Program-made: the position numbers and the translations under genes
Shown here: positions 1 through 5,012 of the stretch, one piece after another
Numbering within the stretch: the stretch's first letter is position 1
Layout: every line of letters starts with the position of its first letter
NCBI GenBank assembly: GCA_021158735.1
Contig: JAGGUC010000123.1
Location: 1-6,279, forward strand
Source: Desulfurococcales archaeon
GTDB taxonomy: Archaea > Thermoproteota > Thermoprotei_A > Sulfolobales > NBVN01
Length of the DNA: 6,279 bases
Direction: 5' to 3'
The notes under the pieces: model-generated
Told to the model about the DNA's origin: nothing
The model's input: only the letters and a program-made list of their open reading frames with translations
The model's database searches: none

Positions 1-1
1 G

Positions 2-298
2 AACAGGTGGAGGCCCTCAATAGGAACTATCTACAGAATGCTCAATGAAATGGTCGGGGAGGGGCTGATAGAGAAGCAGGAGATCACTGAAGGGAGAAGA
101 ACCATAATATACTACAGGCCGACCCAGGAAGGGATAAGCGAGTTTATTAAGAGGAGCAAGTTATTTCTTGAGAAAGTACATCTGGGACTGAGCCTCTTAA
201 CAGCGACGCTGCAGGAACTCAAGAAAGCAGGGATGTCAGATAGAGAGTTAGAGCTGAAGCTGAGGAAAGTTCTTGAGGTTCTTAAGAAGTATTTCTGA
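2..298 (+). CDS. PadR-family winged-helix transcriptional regulator (5'-truncated)
   Basis: The frame is open to the window edge, so the start and the first helices are missing; 98 residues are visible. The visible part begins with RPSIGTIYRMLNEMVGEGLI, close to the PadR signature in which a Gly-Thr-Ile-Tyr turn leads into the DNA-recognition helix, followed by Leu/Met pairs and a 'xGLI' turn. Next comes the beta-hairpin wing (about visible residues 32-42, EITEGRRTIIYY), then a Pro-Thr-x-x-Gly segment. The charged, leucine-rich C-terminal helix (about residues 60-98) is the usual PadR dimerisation element. PadR proteins are cytoplasmic dimeric repressors or activators that often control an adjacent transporter or detoxification gene. 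The next genes, on the same strand after about 100 bp, include a transporter at 1515-2747, so local regulation is possible but not shown. The ligand is unknown. An ArsR/MarR-like winged helix is the alternative. Confidence 0.85.
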   Translation, partial: NRWRPSIGTIYRMLNEMVGEGLIEKQEITEGRRTIIYYRPTQEGISEFIKRSKLFLEKVHLGLSLLTATLQELKKAGMSDRELELKLRKVLEVLKKYF

Positions 299-370
299 GA
301 CACTAATCGGGATCACGCACTAAAATCAGTAGCAGTTACTGAGGGAGCGACCAGCAGGAAGTCATGCAGT

Positions 371-402
371 CTTAAATACATGTCTGTACCTTAAATTACA
401 TG
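371..402 (+). promoter_or_regulatory. Promoter with duplicated TATA-like element and possible operator
   Basis: CTTAAATACATG (371-382) is repeated imperfectly as CTTAAATTACATG (390-402). The first copy centres about 25 nt before the ATG at 400, the spacing expected for a TATA box of a leaderless archaeal transcript. The second copy stands at the same distance from the internal ATG at 421. Between the A/T cores lies a short inverted repeat, TACA (377-380) and TGTA (385-388), which could be a repressor site. The rest of the 299-399 gap shows no ORF or RNA gene that I recognise. Confidence 0.5.
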
Positions 403-768
403 GTGGTCGTAACGAAGGTTATGGTACCTCTTGAAGTGAGGAAGGGCCTTAAGTCACGTATTTCAGGGCACTTCGGCAGAGCGCCCTACTACGCAGTTAT
501 TGACATGAGCGGTAGTGACGTTAAGGTGGACTTCATTGAGAATCCTAGGTCCTCAGGTTGCAGACCAGGGGAGTACGCCGTAGTAAGTGGGATTAATTAC
601 GTAGTTGTCAGAGGAGGCATAGGTATTAGGGCCCTGGACCTAATGAGGAGACACGGAATAAAGGTGGTTGAAGTCGGAGGAGAGACGTTGGAAGACGTTA
701 TTAAGGAATTCAGGTCAGGCAGTTTCCGTGAGTACCTAGGTGAGGGCTGTCCAGGCGAGCACCACTAA
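400..768 (+). CDS. NifX/NafY-fold (dinitrogenase Fe-Mo cofactor biosynthesis domain) small protein
   Basis: This 122-residue protein is a stand-alone domain of the family that includes NifX, NafY, the NifB C-terminus and archaeal MTH1175-type proteins. Matching features are SRISGHFGRAPYYAVID (residues 19-35), the family's Ser-x-HFG-x-A motif after the first strand, and RGGIGIRALDLMRRHGIKVV (71-90), the typical Gly-Ile-Gly-x-x-Ala helix ending in 'Gly-Ile-x-Val'. The short C-terminus GCPGEHH could bind metal. Members with known roles bind Fe-S or Fe-Mo cofactor precursors. Stand-alone archaeal copies occur widely in organisms that do not fix nitrogen, and their role is mostly unknown; iron-sulfur handling is the usual guess. 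No other nif gene is visible. ATG 400 is preferred because a TATA-like box lies about 25 nt upstream; ATG 421 is an alternative. It is probably co-transcribed with the methyltransferase 27 bp downstream. Confidence 0.88.
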   Translation: MVVVTKVMVPLEVRKGLKSRISGHFGRAPYYAVIDMSGSDVKVDFIENPRSSGCRPGEYAVVSGINYVVVRGGIGIRALDLMRRHGIKVVEVGGETLEDVIKEFRSGSFREYLGEGCPGEHH

Positions 769-795
769 CAACACCATTCCTGGCTTGTGGGAAGA

Positions 796-1458
796 ATGGG
801 CAGTAGGGTACGGGAACCCAGCAGGTCTTATGAGGTGTTCGATGAGTACTGGAGCGTGTACGATGAGTGGTACGTAAGGAACTACACCCTGTGGGTGAGT
901 GAGTGCTTGTGCCTGAAGTCACTGGGTACTGCCGGCCTAGTACTCGATATCGGTGTTGGGACCGGCATATTCAGGAAGTGCGTGCAGGGATACGTGGTTG
1001 GGGTCGACCCAGCCCTCAAGCCCCTAGCACTAGCATCTGAGAGGGGGGTCACACCCGTCTCAGCATTGGGGGAGCACCTACCCTTCAGGAGCGGTGTATT
1101 CGATTGGGCCGTAATTATAGTTACTATATGCTTCCTCAGCGACCCACTTAAGGTTCTGCAGGAAGTGAACCGTGTCCTCAGGTCTGGCGGGTATGTCGCC
1201 ACATGCTTCGTACCTAAGGAGAGTGAGTGGGGCAAGTACTACATCATGAAGGCGTGGAGGGGTGAGTCATTATTCTATAAGTACGCTAAGTTCTATAGCG
1301 TCAGGGAGGTACTCAAGCTCTTATTCAGCGCAGGGTTTAGTTTTAGGGAATTCACTTCCACACTATGTGGGGACCCACGCACACCGCCGACCGTAGAACT
1401 CCCTAAGAGGAACTCGCGGAGCTGCGGTTTCGTGTGCGTAAAGGCCTTCAAGCCGTGA
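796..1458 (+). CDS. Class I SAM-dependent methyltransferase (Methyltransf_11/UbiE-like)
   Basis: This is a 220-residue cytoplasmic methyltransferase with a Rossmann-like fold. Motif I, VLDIGVGTG (residues 49-57), is the glycine-rich SAM-binding loop. VVGVDP (67-72) supplies the acidic residue (Asp71) expected to bind the ribose hydroxyls. GEHLPFRSGVFDWAV (92-106) matches the 'x-x-LPF-x-x-x-x-FD' segment before strand 4, and NRVLRSGGYV (125-134) is motif III. The C-terminal half, with a 'YSVREVLKLLFSAGF' element (167-181), is typical of small-molecule methyltransferases of the UbiE or arsenite-methyltransferase type, but the substrate cannot be read from the sequence. The C-terminus contains several cysteines. 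I chose ATG 796; GTG 787 in the same frame adds three residues, and neither has a strong Shine-Dalgarno sequence. The 27-bp gap after the NifX-like gene and the lack of a promoter there suggest one operon. Confidence 0.87.
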   Translation: MGSRVREPSRSYEVFDEYWSVYDEWYVRNYTLWVSECLCLKSLGTAGLVLDIGVGTGIFRKCVQGYVVGVDPALKPLALASERGVTPVSALGEHLPFRSGVFDWAVIIVTICFLSDPLKVLQEVNRVLRSGGYVATCFVPKESEWGKYYIMKAWRGESLFYKYAKFYSVREVLKLLFSAGFSFREFTSTLCGDPRTPPTVELPKRNSRSCGFVCVKAFKP

Positions 1459-1514
1459 TGGTGAACCACTACGTAATAGTCCACATCAGCTACTCATGAA
1501 TCTCAGGGTCGTGC

Positions 1515-2747
1515 ATGGCATCAGTTGGTAAGGATTTGAGTAGTGAGACTGAAGCCAGAGGTAGCAGATACTTAGTTATTGTCGTACTGTGCTCTCTCAT
1601 CATAGTTATTACGTCAATTAAGCATGTGTGGTCGGTCTTCATACCGTATGTTGAGGCTGAGTTCATGGTTACTAGGTCAGTTAGTGTACTCCCTTTTAGC
1701 TTACTGAACGCTGCTAATGTTTTCGGCTTCCTTAGTACTAATTACCTAAAGGAAGTGCTTGGACTCAGGAAGCTACTTGCTATAACAGCCGCGCTAATGT
1801 CTTTAGGGCTCATACTATCAGCTACATCACCTAATGTAGGGGTGCTGATAGTGTCCTTTGCGTTCATGTACGGCTTAGGCCACTCCTTCGGGTACGTACT
1901 AGCTGTGTCGCTAGGTGTTAAGTGGTTTCAAGGCCGTAAGGCAGGTGTGGCTACGGGCATTATCGTGAGTGCCTACAGCTTAGGTGTCCTCACCTTATCA
2001 CCCATAACAACATACCTTATACAGTACTTTAGAAACTGGAGAGTCCCACTACTGATTTATGGTGCAGTAGCTTTTGCTGTAATGGCTACGTCAGTTGCTG
2101 TACTTAGGGAGCCCTCCCAGCAGAAGGTGGTGATTACTCCACCTAGGCTGGGTCTTGCCGAAGTGATCATGTCTAAGAAGTTTACTTTAATAGCTACAGC
2201 TCTGTTCCTAACAACATTATTTGACGGGCTCATAGTAGGTAACCTAGTACCTCTGGTTGAAGAAATGACCGGTGTTGGCCCAATGACAGCTTCGCTGGTT
2301 ATGAGCATCTACTCAGCTACTGCAATAGTTAGCAGGGTAGTTATAGGTGCTGTGAGCGAGTACTCAAGTACTTTAAGGACATTAGCTGCAGTCTACGCTT
2401 TAGCTACTACTAATGCATTATTCTTCAGCTTGTACAGGAACTTACCACTAATTATACTGGGGACCTCAATATCAGCAATACTCTTCAGCGCCAACATTAC
2501 TCTGACACCCCTCATAGCCTCACATATTTGGGGAACTGAAAACCTTGAAGCTGCTTACGGTCCACTGCTGACTGCAGTGGTCTGCGGGGTGCTTCTAGGG
2601 CCGATTATAGGTGGGTTATCTAAGGATCTAACTGGTAGGTACTATCCAGGAGTAACCGTAACTGCCGCAACCTTACTACTCGGCACCTTAGTACTAGCCT
2701 ACACTATTAAGTACCTACACACAGGGGCAAGCCGCTCCTCCTTATAG
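1515..2747 (+). CDS. Major facilitator superfamily transporter, OFA/monocarboxylate-like
   Basis: This is a 410-residue membrane protein with about 12 hydrophobic segments, near residues 18-35, 56-74, 86-104, 108-130, 143-168, 176-197, 223-245, 258-280, 286-305, 309-330, 347-367 and 378-399. The polar loop at about 198-222 separates the two six-helix halves, as in the major facilitator family. VKWFQGRKAGVATGIIVSAY (135-154), leading from TM4 into TM5, resembles the 'WF-x-x-R-x-G-x-A-x-G' element of oxalate:formate antiporter and monocarboxylate transporter relatives. An NWR triplet before TM6 (174-176) also fits. The length is normal for the family. The substrate is unknown; a small organic anion is an inference from family resemblance. 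The start has a weak AGGGT Shine-Dalgarno (1505-1509). It lies 56 bp after the methyltransferase with no clear promoter between, so read-through from that operon is likely. It converges on the minus-strand gene ending at 2775, 27 bp away. Confidence 0.9.
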   Translation: MASVGKDLSSETEARGSRYLVIVVLCSLIIVITSIKHVWSVFIPYVEAEFMVTRSVSVLPFSLLNAANVFGFLSTNYLKEVLGLRKLLAITAALMSLGLILSATSPNVGVLIVSFAFMYGLGHSFGYVLAVSLGVKWFQGRKAGVATGIIVSAYSLGVLTLSPITTYLIQYFRNWRVPLLIYGAVAFAVMATSVAVLREPSQQKVVITPPRLGLAEVIMSKKFTLIATALFLTTLFDGLIVGNLVPLVEEMTGVGPMTASLVMSIYSATAIVSRVVIGAVSEYSSTLRTLAAVYALATTNALFFSLYRNLPLIILGTSISAILFSANITLTPLIASHIWGTENLEAAYGPLLTAVVCGVLLGPIIGGLSKDLTGRYYPGVTVTAATLLLGTLVLAYTIKYLHTGASRSSL

Positions 2748-2774
2748 CACATACCTACCTGTAATCATGAACTA

Positions 2775-3191
2775 CTATCCAGAACTCCTTACTTTGCTGA
2801 GAGGGTCACCCTTATGCCTCCATAAACCCTTACTGAAGCTAATTACCTGAATACCTAGCTCATCTATGGTGATGTCGGTAATTAATGGCTCACTCAGCCC
2901 TTCCTGAATAACTAGGTCCGCCCTCACACTACTTAAGACATTGCCCTCCTCATCAAGAAGCTCAAGAATAACTGAGTTGGGTAGCACATATGCTTCAGTA
3001 GTTGATGATGCCTCCTCAACCAAGTATACCTCAGCCTTACCGGGAGGCCAAAGCTTAAGTACCTCAGCTACCTCAGGCCCTACGACAATACATGGTCGGG
3101 GGCTCTCTGCTCCTCCATTAGCCAGTACCACTAAGTCGGTAGAGCTGCCAGTATTCTCCACCCTAATTCTTATCCTCACCCTCACAACCAA
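2775..3191 (-). CDS. Hypothetical protein resembling a retropepsin-like (clan AA) fold, catalytic Asp replaced
   Basis: This protein has about 138 residues. I propose TTG 3191 as the start because GGGTGA (3202-3197) is a well-spaced Shine-Dalgarno; GTG 3200 and GTG 3185 are alternatives, and an in-frame stop just upstream excludes anything longer. It opens with alternating strand-like residues (VVRVRIRIRVENTG, 2-15). VVLANGGAES (21-30) aligns by eye with the A-L-V-D-T-G-A-T-S core of single-domain archaeal/viral aspartyl proteases, but reads Asn-Gly-Gly-Ala instead of Asp-Thr-Gly-Ala. IVVGPEVAEVLKLWPP (35-50) fits the following 'x-I-P-x-x-L-A-x-x-L-G-L' segment, and LITDITIDELGIQVI (103-117) fits the 'L-I-G-x-x-x-L-E-x-L-G-L' segment. 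The tail GLWRHKGDP (122-130) follows. The family call is pattern matching by eye. If it is right, the protein is probably not a protease. No signal peptide or membrane segment is seen. It overlaps the upstream small gene. Confidence 0.72.
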   Translation of the reverse strand: MVVRVRIRIRVENTGSSTDLVVLANGGAESPRPCIVVGPEVAEVLKLWPPGKAEVYLVEEASSTTEAYVLPNSVILELLDEEGNVLSSVRADLVIQEGLSEPLITDITIDELGIQVISFSKGLWRHKGDPLSKVRSSG

Positions 3192-3327
3192 TGAATTCAC
3201 CCTTCTTCTTCTTCAAAACCCACCTGCCCAACCTTATCTTAGGTCCCTCAACATATCTTACCTTCCCCGCCGCCACCATAGCTAGAAACTCCCTAGAAAC
3301 TAAGACCTTCTTTTTCTTTACTACCAT
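3163..3327 (-). CDS. Small lysine-rich basic protein, unknown function
   Basis: This possible 54-residue protein has two lysine-rich blocks (residues 4-7 and 38-41) flanking REFLAMVAAGKVRYVEGPKI (13-32). I recognise no family. Several points suggest a real gene: arginine and lysine codons (AGG, AGA, AAG) match the neighbours; a TATA-like CTAAATAC lies about 28 nt before ATG 3327; and no convincing promoter is visible directly upstream of the next gene, so this frame probably carries the shared promoter. Upstream ATGs at 3345 and 3339 would add six or four residues but sit inside the promoter region. Its last codons overlap the start of the retropepsin-like gene in another frame (29-38 nt, depending on that gene's start), suggesting translational coupling. 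A +1 frameshift fusion of the two frames is the alternative. Confidence 0.5.
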   Translation of the reverse strand: MVVKKKKVLVSREFLAMVAAGKVRYVEGPKIRLGRWVLKKKKGEFIGCEGEDKN

Positions 3328-3351
3328 GCAGTACTCCATGTACATTATAAT

Positions 3352-3359
3352 GTATTTAG
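3352..3359 (-). promoter_or_regulatory. TATA-like box for the small-protein/retropepsin-like pair
   Basis: On the minus strand this reads CTAAATAC, centred about 28 nt upstream of ATG 3327. That is the position expected for an archaeal TATA box driving a leaderless transcript. A second A/T stretch, TTATAAT (3350-3344), overlaps the earlier ATG codons. Confidence 0.4.
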
Positions 3360-3442
3360 TGTATATGTGTCTTACCTCACACCCACTCGCAGCACTTAGG
3401 ATTAACTAGTGTGCCTCATACGGTTTGAGCTGGGAAGTCTGG

Positions 3443-3480
3443 AAAACAGTTGTTTTTACCTTAAGTACATTAGGTACTTA
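3443..3480. repeat. Two adjacent inverted repeats in the alaX upstream region
   Basis: AAAACA-GT-TGTTTT (3443-3456) is a perfect 6-bp inverted repeat with a 2-nt spacer. TAAGTAC-ATTAG-GTACTTA (3462-3480) is a perfect 7-bp inverted repeat with a 5-nt spacer. GTACTTA occurs again at 3512-3518, next to the alaX Shine-Dalgarno. They lie in the divergent region (3346-3519) between the minus-strand pair and alaX, so they could be operators, or the second could form a hairpin in an alaX leader. A/T-rich stretches at 3461-3467 and 3480-3487 are the only TATA-like candidates for alaX, and neither is convincing. Confidence 0.4.
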
Positions 3481-3505
3481 TTTTATTTGACCTGTAACTT
3501 ACTTT

Positions 3506-3513
3506 GAGGGGGT
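3506..3513 (+). promoter_or_regulatory. Shine-Dalgarno sequence that sets the alaX TTG start
   Basis: GAGGGGGT ends 6 nt before TTG 3520 and pairs well with the archaeal 16S rRNA 3' end. It decides the start, because the frame contains no ATG before the one encoding Met115, which lies inside the conserved zinc-site region. Confidence 0.7.
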
Positions 3514-3519
3514 ACTTAC

Positions 3520-4293
3520 TTGGTCGATATTAGGGAGTGGGCTAAGGCGTTCCCTAAGACAGTGAAGCTCTACTTGAGTGACCCGTACCTGAGGTGGGCT
3601 AAGGCTAAGGTCTTAGGTATTGTTAGGGAGAGAGGCCCTAAGTTCTATGTGGTACTTAATGAGAGTATTTTTCACCCTAGGGGTGGCGGGCAGCCCAGCG
3701 ATGTAGGCTTCATTAAGTTGGGTGAGTCAGTACTTGAGGTCAGGAAGGTCTTAGATGTAGGTGGTGTCCTAGCTCACTACTCAAGGCTTGTCGAAGGCGA
3801 GGAGGTAGGTGTCGGTGATGTTGTTTCCTGCGAGCTTGACTGGGGCCTCAGGTATACGGTCATGAAGCTCCACACAGCAGGCCACATACTCGACTACGCA
3901 GTGCAGGCGGTCTACGGGAGGGCGGTGGATACCTTAGGTGCTTTCCACGGCCTGCCGAACCCTTACGTAGAGTACGTTGCTGAGCCACCAACGCAGGGAA
4001 TGCTTAGAGAAATTGAGGAGGTAGCAAATAGGGTTGTGCAGGAGGGAAGACCCGTAAGGTTCTTGACTGTGCCTAAGGAGGAGTTACCTAAGGCAGTTTT
4101 CAACGCACCGAACCTAGCCAGAATACCTGAAGCTAATGAATATAGGGTAGTAGTGATAGAGGGAGTTAATGGAATACCATGTACAGGAACCCACGTAAGG
4201 AACACGAAGGAGGTAGGTAGGGTATCAGTTACTGATGTGGTTAGGAAGGGGAAGTACTTCAGACTCCACTACACTGTCGAAAATACCCAGTAA
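3520..4293 (+). CDS. alaX: Alanyl-tRNA editing protein AlaX (AlaX-M type)
   Basis: This 257-residue free-standing homologue of the alanyl-tRNA synthetase editing domain should hydrolyse Ser-tRNA-Ala or Gly-tRNA-Ala in the cytoplasm, preventing mistranslation at alanine codons. The four zinc ligands are present: His118 and His122 in KLHTAGHIL (HxxxH), and Cys221 and His225 in CTGTHVRNTKEVG (CxxxH). FHPRGGGQPSDVG (51-63) is the glycine-rich motif found in AlaX-M and AlaX-L and in alanyl-tRNA synthetase but absent from the short AlaX-S class. No long C-terminal (C-Ala-like) extension is present, which fits the M class. The N-terminal 40 residues form the small beta-barrel-like lead-in. Translation starts at TTG with a strong Shine-Dalgarno. 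The gene is followed on the same strand by pdaD, which seems to have its own promoter. Confidence 0.94.
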   Translation: MVDIREWAKAFPKTVKLYLSDPYLRWAKAKVLGIVRERGPKFYVVLNESIFHPRGGGQPSDVGFIKLGESVLEVRKVLDVGGVLAHYSRLVEGEEVGVGDVVSCELDWGLRYTVMKLHTAGHILDYAVQAVYGRAVDTLGAFHGLPNPYVEYVAEPPTQGMLREIEEVANRVVQEGRPVRFLTVPKEELPKAVFNAPNLARIPEANEYRVVVIEGVNGIPCTGTHVRNTKEVGRVSVTDVVRKGKYFRLHYTVENTQ

Positions 4294-4297
4294 GGAA

Positions 4298-4330
4298 GCA
4301 GGTCAAGAGTCACTCCTGCAAGAAAGTTTT
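4298..4330 (+). terminator. Weak hairpin plus T-run after alaX
   Basis: GCAGG (4298-4302) can pair with CCTGC (4315-4319) across a 12-nt loop, and TTTT follows at 4327-4330. The stem is short and the T-run also belongs to the pdaD TATA-like box, so this is only a candidate terminator. Confidence 0.22.
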
Positions 4331-4334
4331 AAAC
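4325..4334 (+). promoter_or_regulatory. pdaD TATA box
   Basis: AGTTTTAAAC is preceded by the purine-rich GAAA, as expected for a BRE/TATA pair. Counting about 25 nt downstream puts the transcription start near 4353-4356, which makes ATG 4351 an unlikely translation start and leaves a short leader before ATG 4381. Confidence 0.55.
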
Positions 4335-4366
4335 CACCACCCTGTAAGATATGGGTAAGCCCGGTC

Positions 4367-4376
4367 GGGGAGTGAT
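4367..4376 (+). promoter_or_regulatory. Shine-Dalgarno sequence that sets the pdaD start
   Basis: GGGGAGTGAT lies 4 nt before ATG 4381 and resembles the full anti-Shine-Dalgarno complement (GGAGGTGAT). It favours ATG 4381 over the in-frame ATG 4351. Confidence 0.6.
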
Positions 4377-4380
4377 AGCA

Positions 4381-4917
4381 ATGAGTTCGGGAGGATGTGA
4401 GAAGTACTTCAACCAGTTACCCAAGTACTTTTTTGTTACTGGAGGTAAGGCCTTAAGCCCTGTCTCCGCCTTAAACGCTTTCGATGAAGCACTAATAGAT
4501 GCGGGTATTGAGCAGTGCAACTTAGTCCCAGTATCATCAATACTGCCTGCCAACGCAGTGGAGGTGGACTACGTACCCATAACACCGGGTGCAATAGTCT
4601 TTACTGTAATGGCGAGGGCGGACGGAGGTCCTGGAGACGCTCTAAGTGCGGGAGTAGCTTGGGCCTTCGGCGAAAGAGAAGATGGTGTGAGGTACGGATT
4701 CATAGTTGAGTCATACGGTAAGGTGCTTGGGACCGAATTAAGGGAGGACCTCGAGAGAAAGATCTTGAGGATGGCCTCAGTCAGGAAGATGAAGGTGGGT
4801 GACATCCGCTTCAGGATAGAGTCGATTGACAAGGTGCCTGAAGGAATGTACGGATCCGCAGTAGCGGCCCTGATCTTCGTCCCAATAGTAGATCATGACA
4901 AGGTACGTGTGAAGTAA
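4381..4917 (+). CDS. pdaD: Pyruvoyl-dependent arginine decarboxylase
   Basis: This enzyme converts arginine to agmatine, the first step of archaeal polyamine synthesis, using a covalent pyruvoyl group instead of PLP. The proenzyme (178 residues from ATG 4381) cleaves itself into beta and alpha chains at the Ser-Ser pair in NLVPVSSILP, here Ser52-Ser53; the second serine becomes the pyruvoyl group. As recalled from the Methanocaldococcus jannaschii enzyme, the numbering matches: Asp35 (in LNAFDEAL) and Asn47 correspond to substrate-contact residues, and Glu110 in GFIVES matches the catalytic Glu109 of MEYEG. The match at 35, 47 and 52-53 also supports ATG 4381, as does the Shine-Dalgarno just upstream; ATG 4351 would add ten residues. 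The length is close to the family norm of about 160-180. The gene is on the same strand as alaX, 87 bp downstream. It converges with the propeller gene. Confidence 0.93.
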   Translation: MSSGGCEKYFNQLPKYFFVTGGKALSPVSALNAFDEALIDAGIEQCNLVPVSSILPANAVEVDYVPITPGAIVFTVMARADGGPGDALSAGVAWAFGEREDGVRYGFIVESYGKVLGTELREDLERKILRMASVRKMKVGDIRFRIESIDKVPEGMYGSAVAALIFVPIVDHDKVRVK

Positions 4918-4946
4918 TAATGTGTGGAGACTGCTTCCGCAGCCTC

Positions 4947-4961
4947 GAGGTAGTATACCTC
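4947..4961. repeat. Perfect hairpin between convergent genes
   Basis: GAGGTA-GTA-TACCTC is a perfect 6-bp inverted repeat with a 3-nt loop, in the 95-bp gap between the stops of pdaD and the propeller gene. It could fold in the 3' ends of both transcripts. No T-run follows on either strand, so a terminator role is uncertain. A 7-bp tandem direct repeat, CCAGCTC twice, lies at 4981-4994. Confidence 0.35.
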
Positions 4962-5012
4962 AAAACCAAGTATTTATGTGCCAGCTCCCAGCTCTGGCTA
5001 CCTTCCCTAATC

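Noticed and set aside
299..399. Small RNA (C/D box) in the gap after the PadR gene
   Set aside because: A CTGA (340-343) is present but no matching C box (RTGATGA) or guide arrangement was found.
400..768. NifX-like gene as evidence of nitrogen fixation
   Set aside because: Stand-alone members of this family are common in archaea that do not fix nitrogen, and no nifH, nifD, nifK or nifB is present here.
882..1235. 117-residue minus-strand open frame inside the methyltransferase gene
   Set aside because: It lies wholly within a gene with clear SAM-binding motifs on the other strand, and its composition (Thr/Ser/Pro/His-rich) is typical of an antisense shadow.
2941..3285. 114-residue plus-strand open frame opposite the retropepsin-like gene
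   Set aside because: It has low-complexity Ser/Thr/Pro/Leu composition and no family match, and the minus-strand frame has strand-like periodicity and better codon use.
4351..4380. ATG 4351 as the pdaD start
   Set aside because: The TATA box puts transcription start at about this codon, a strong Shine-Dalgarno precedes ATG 4381, and active-site numbering matches the M. jannaschii enzyme from 4381.
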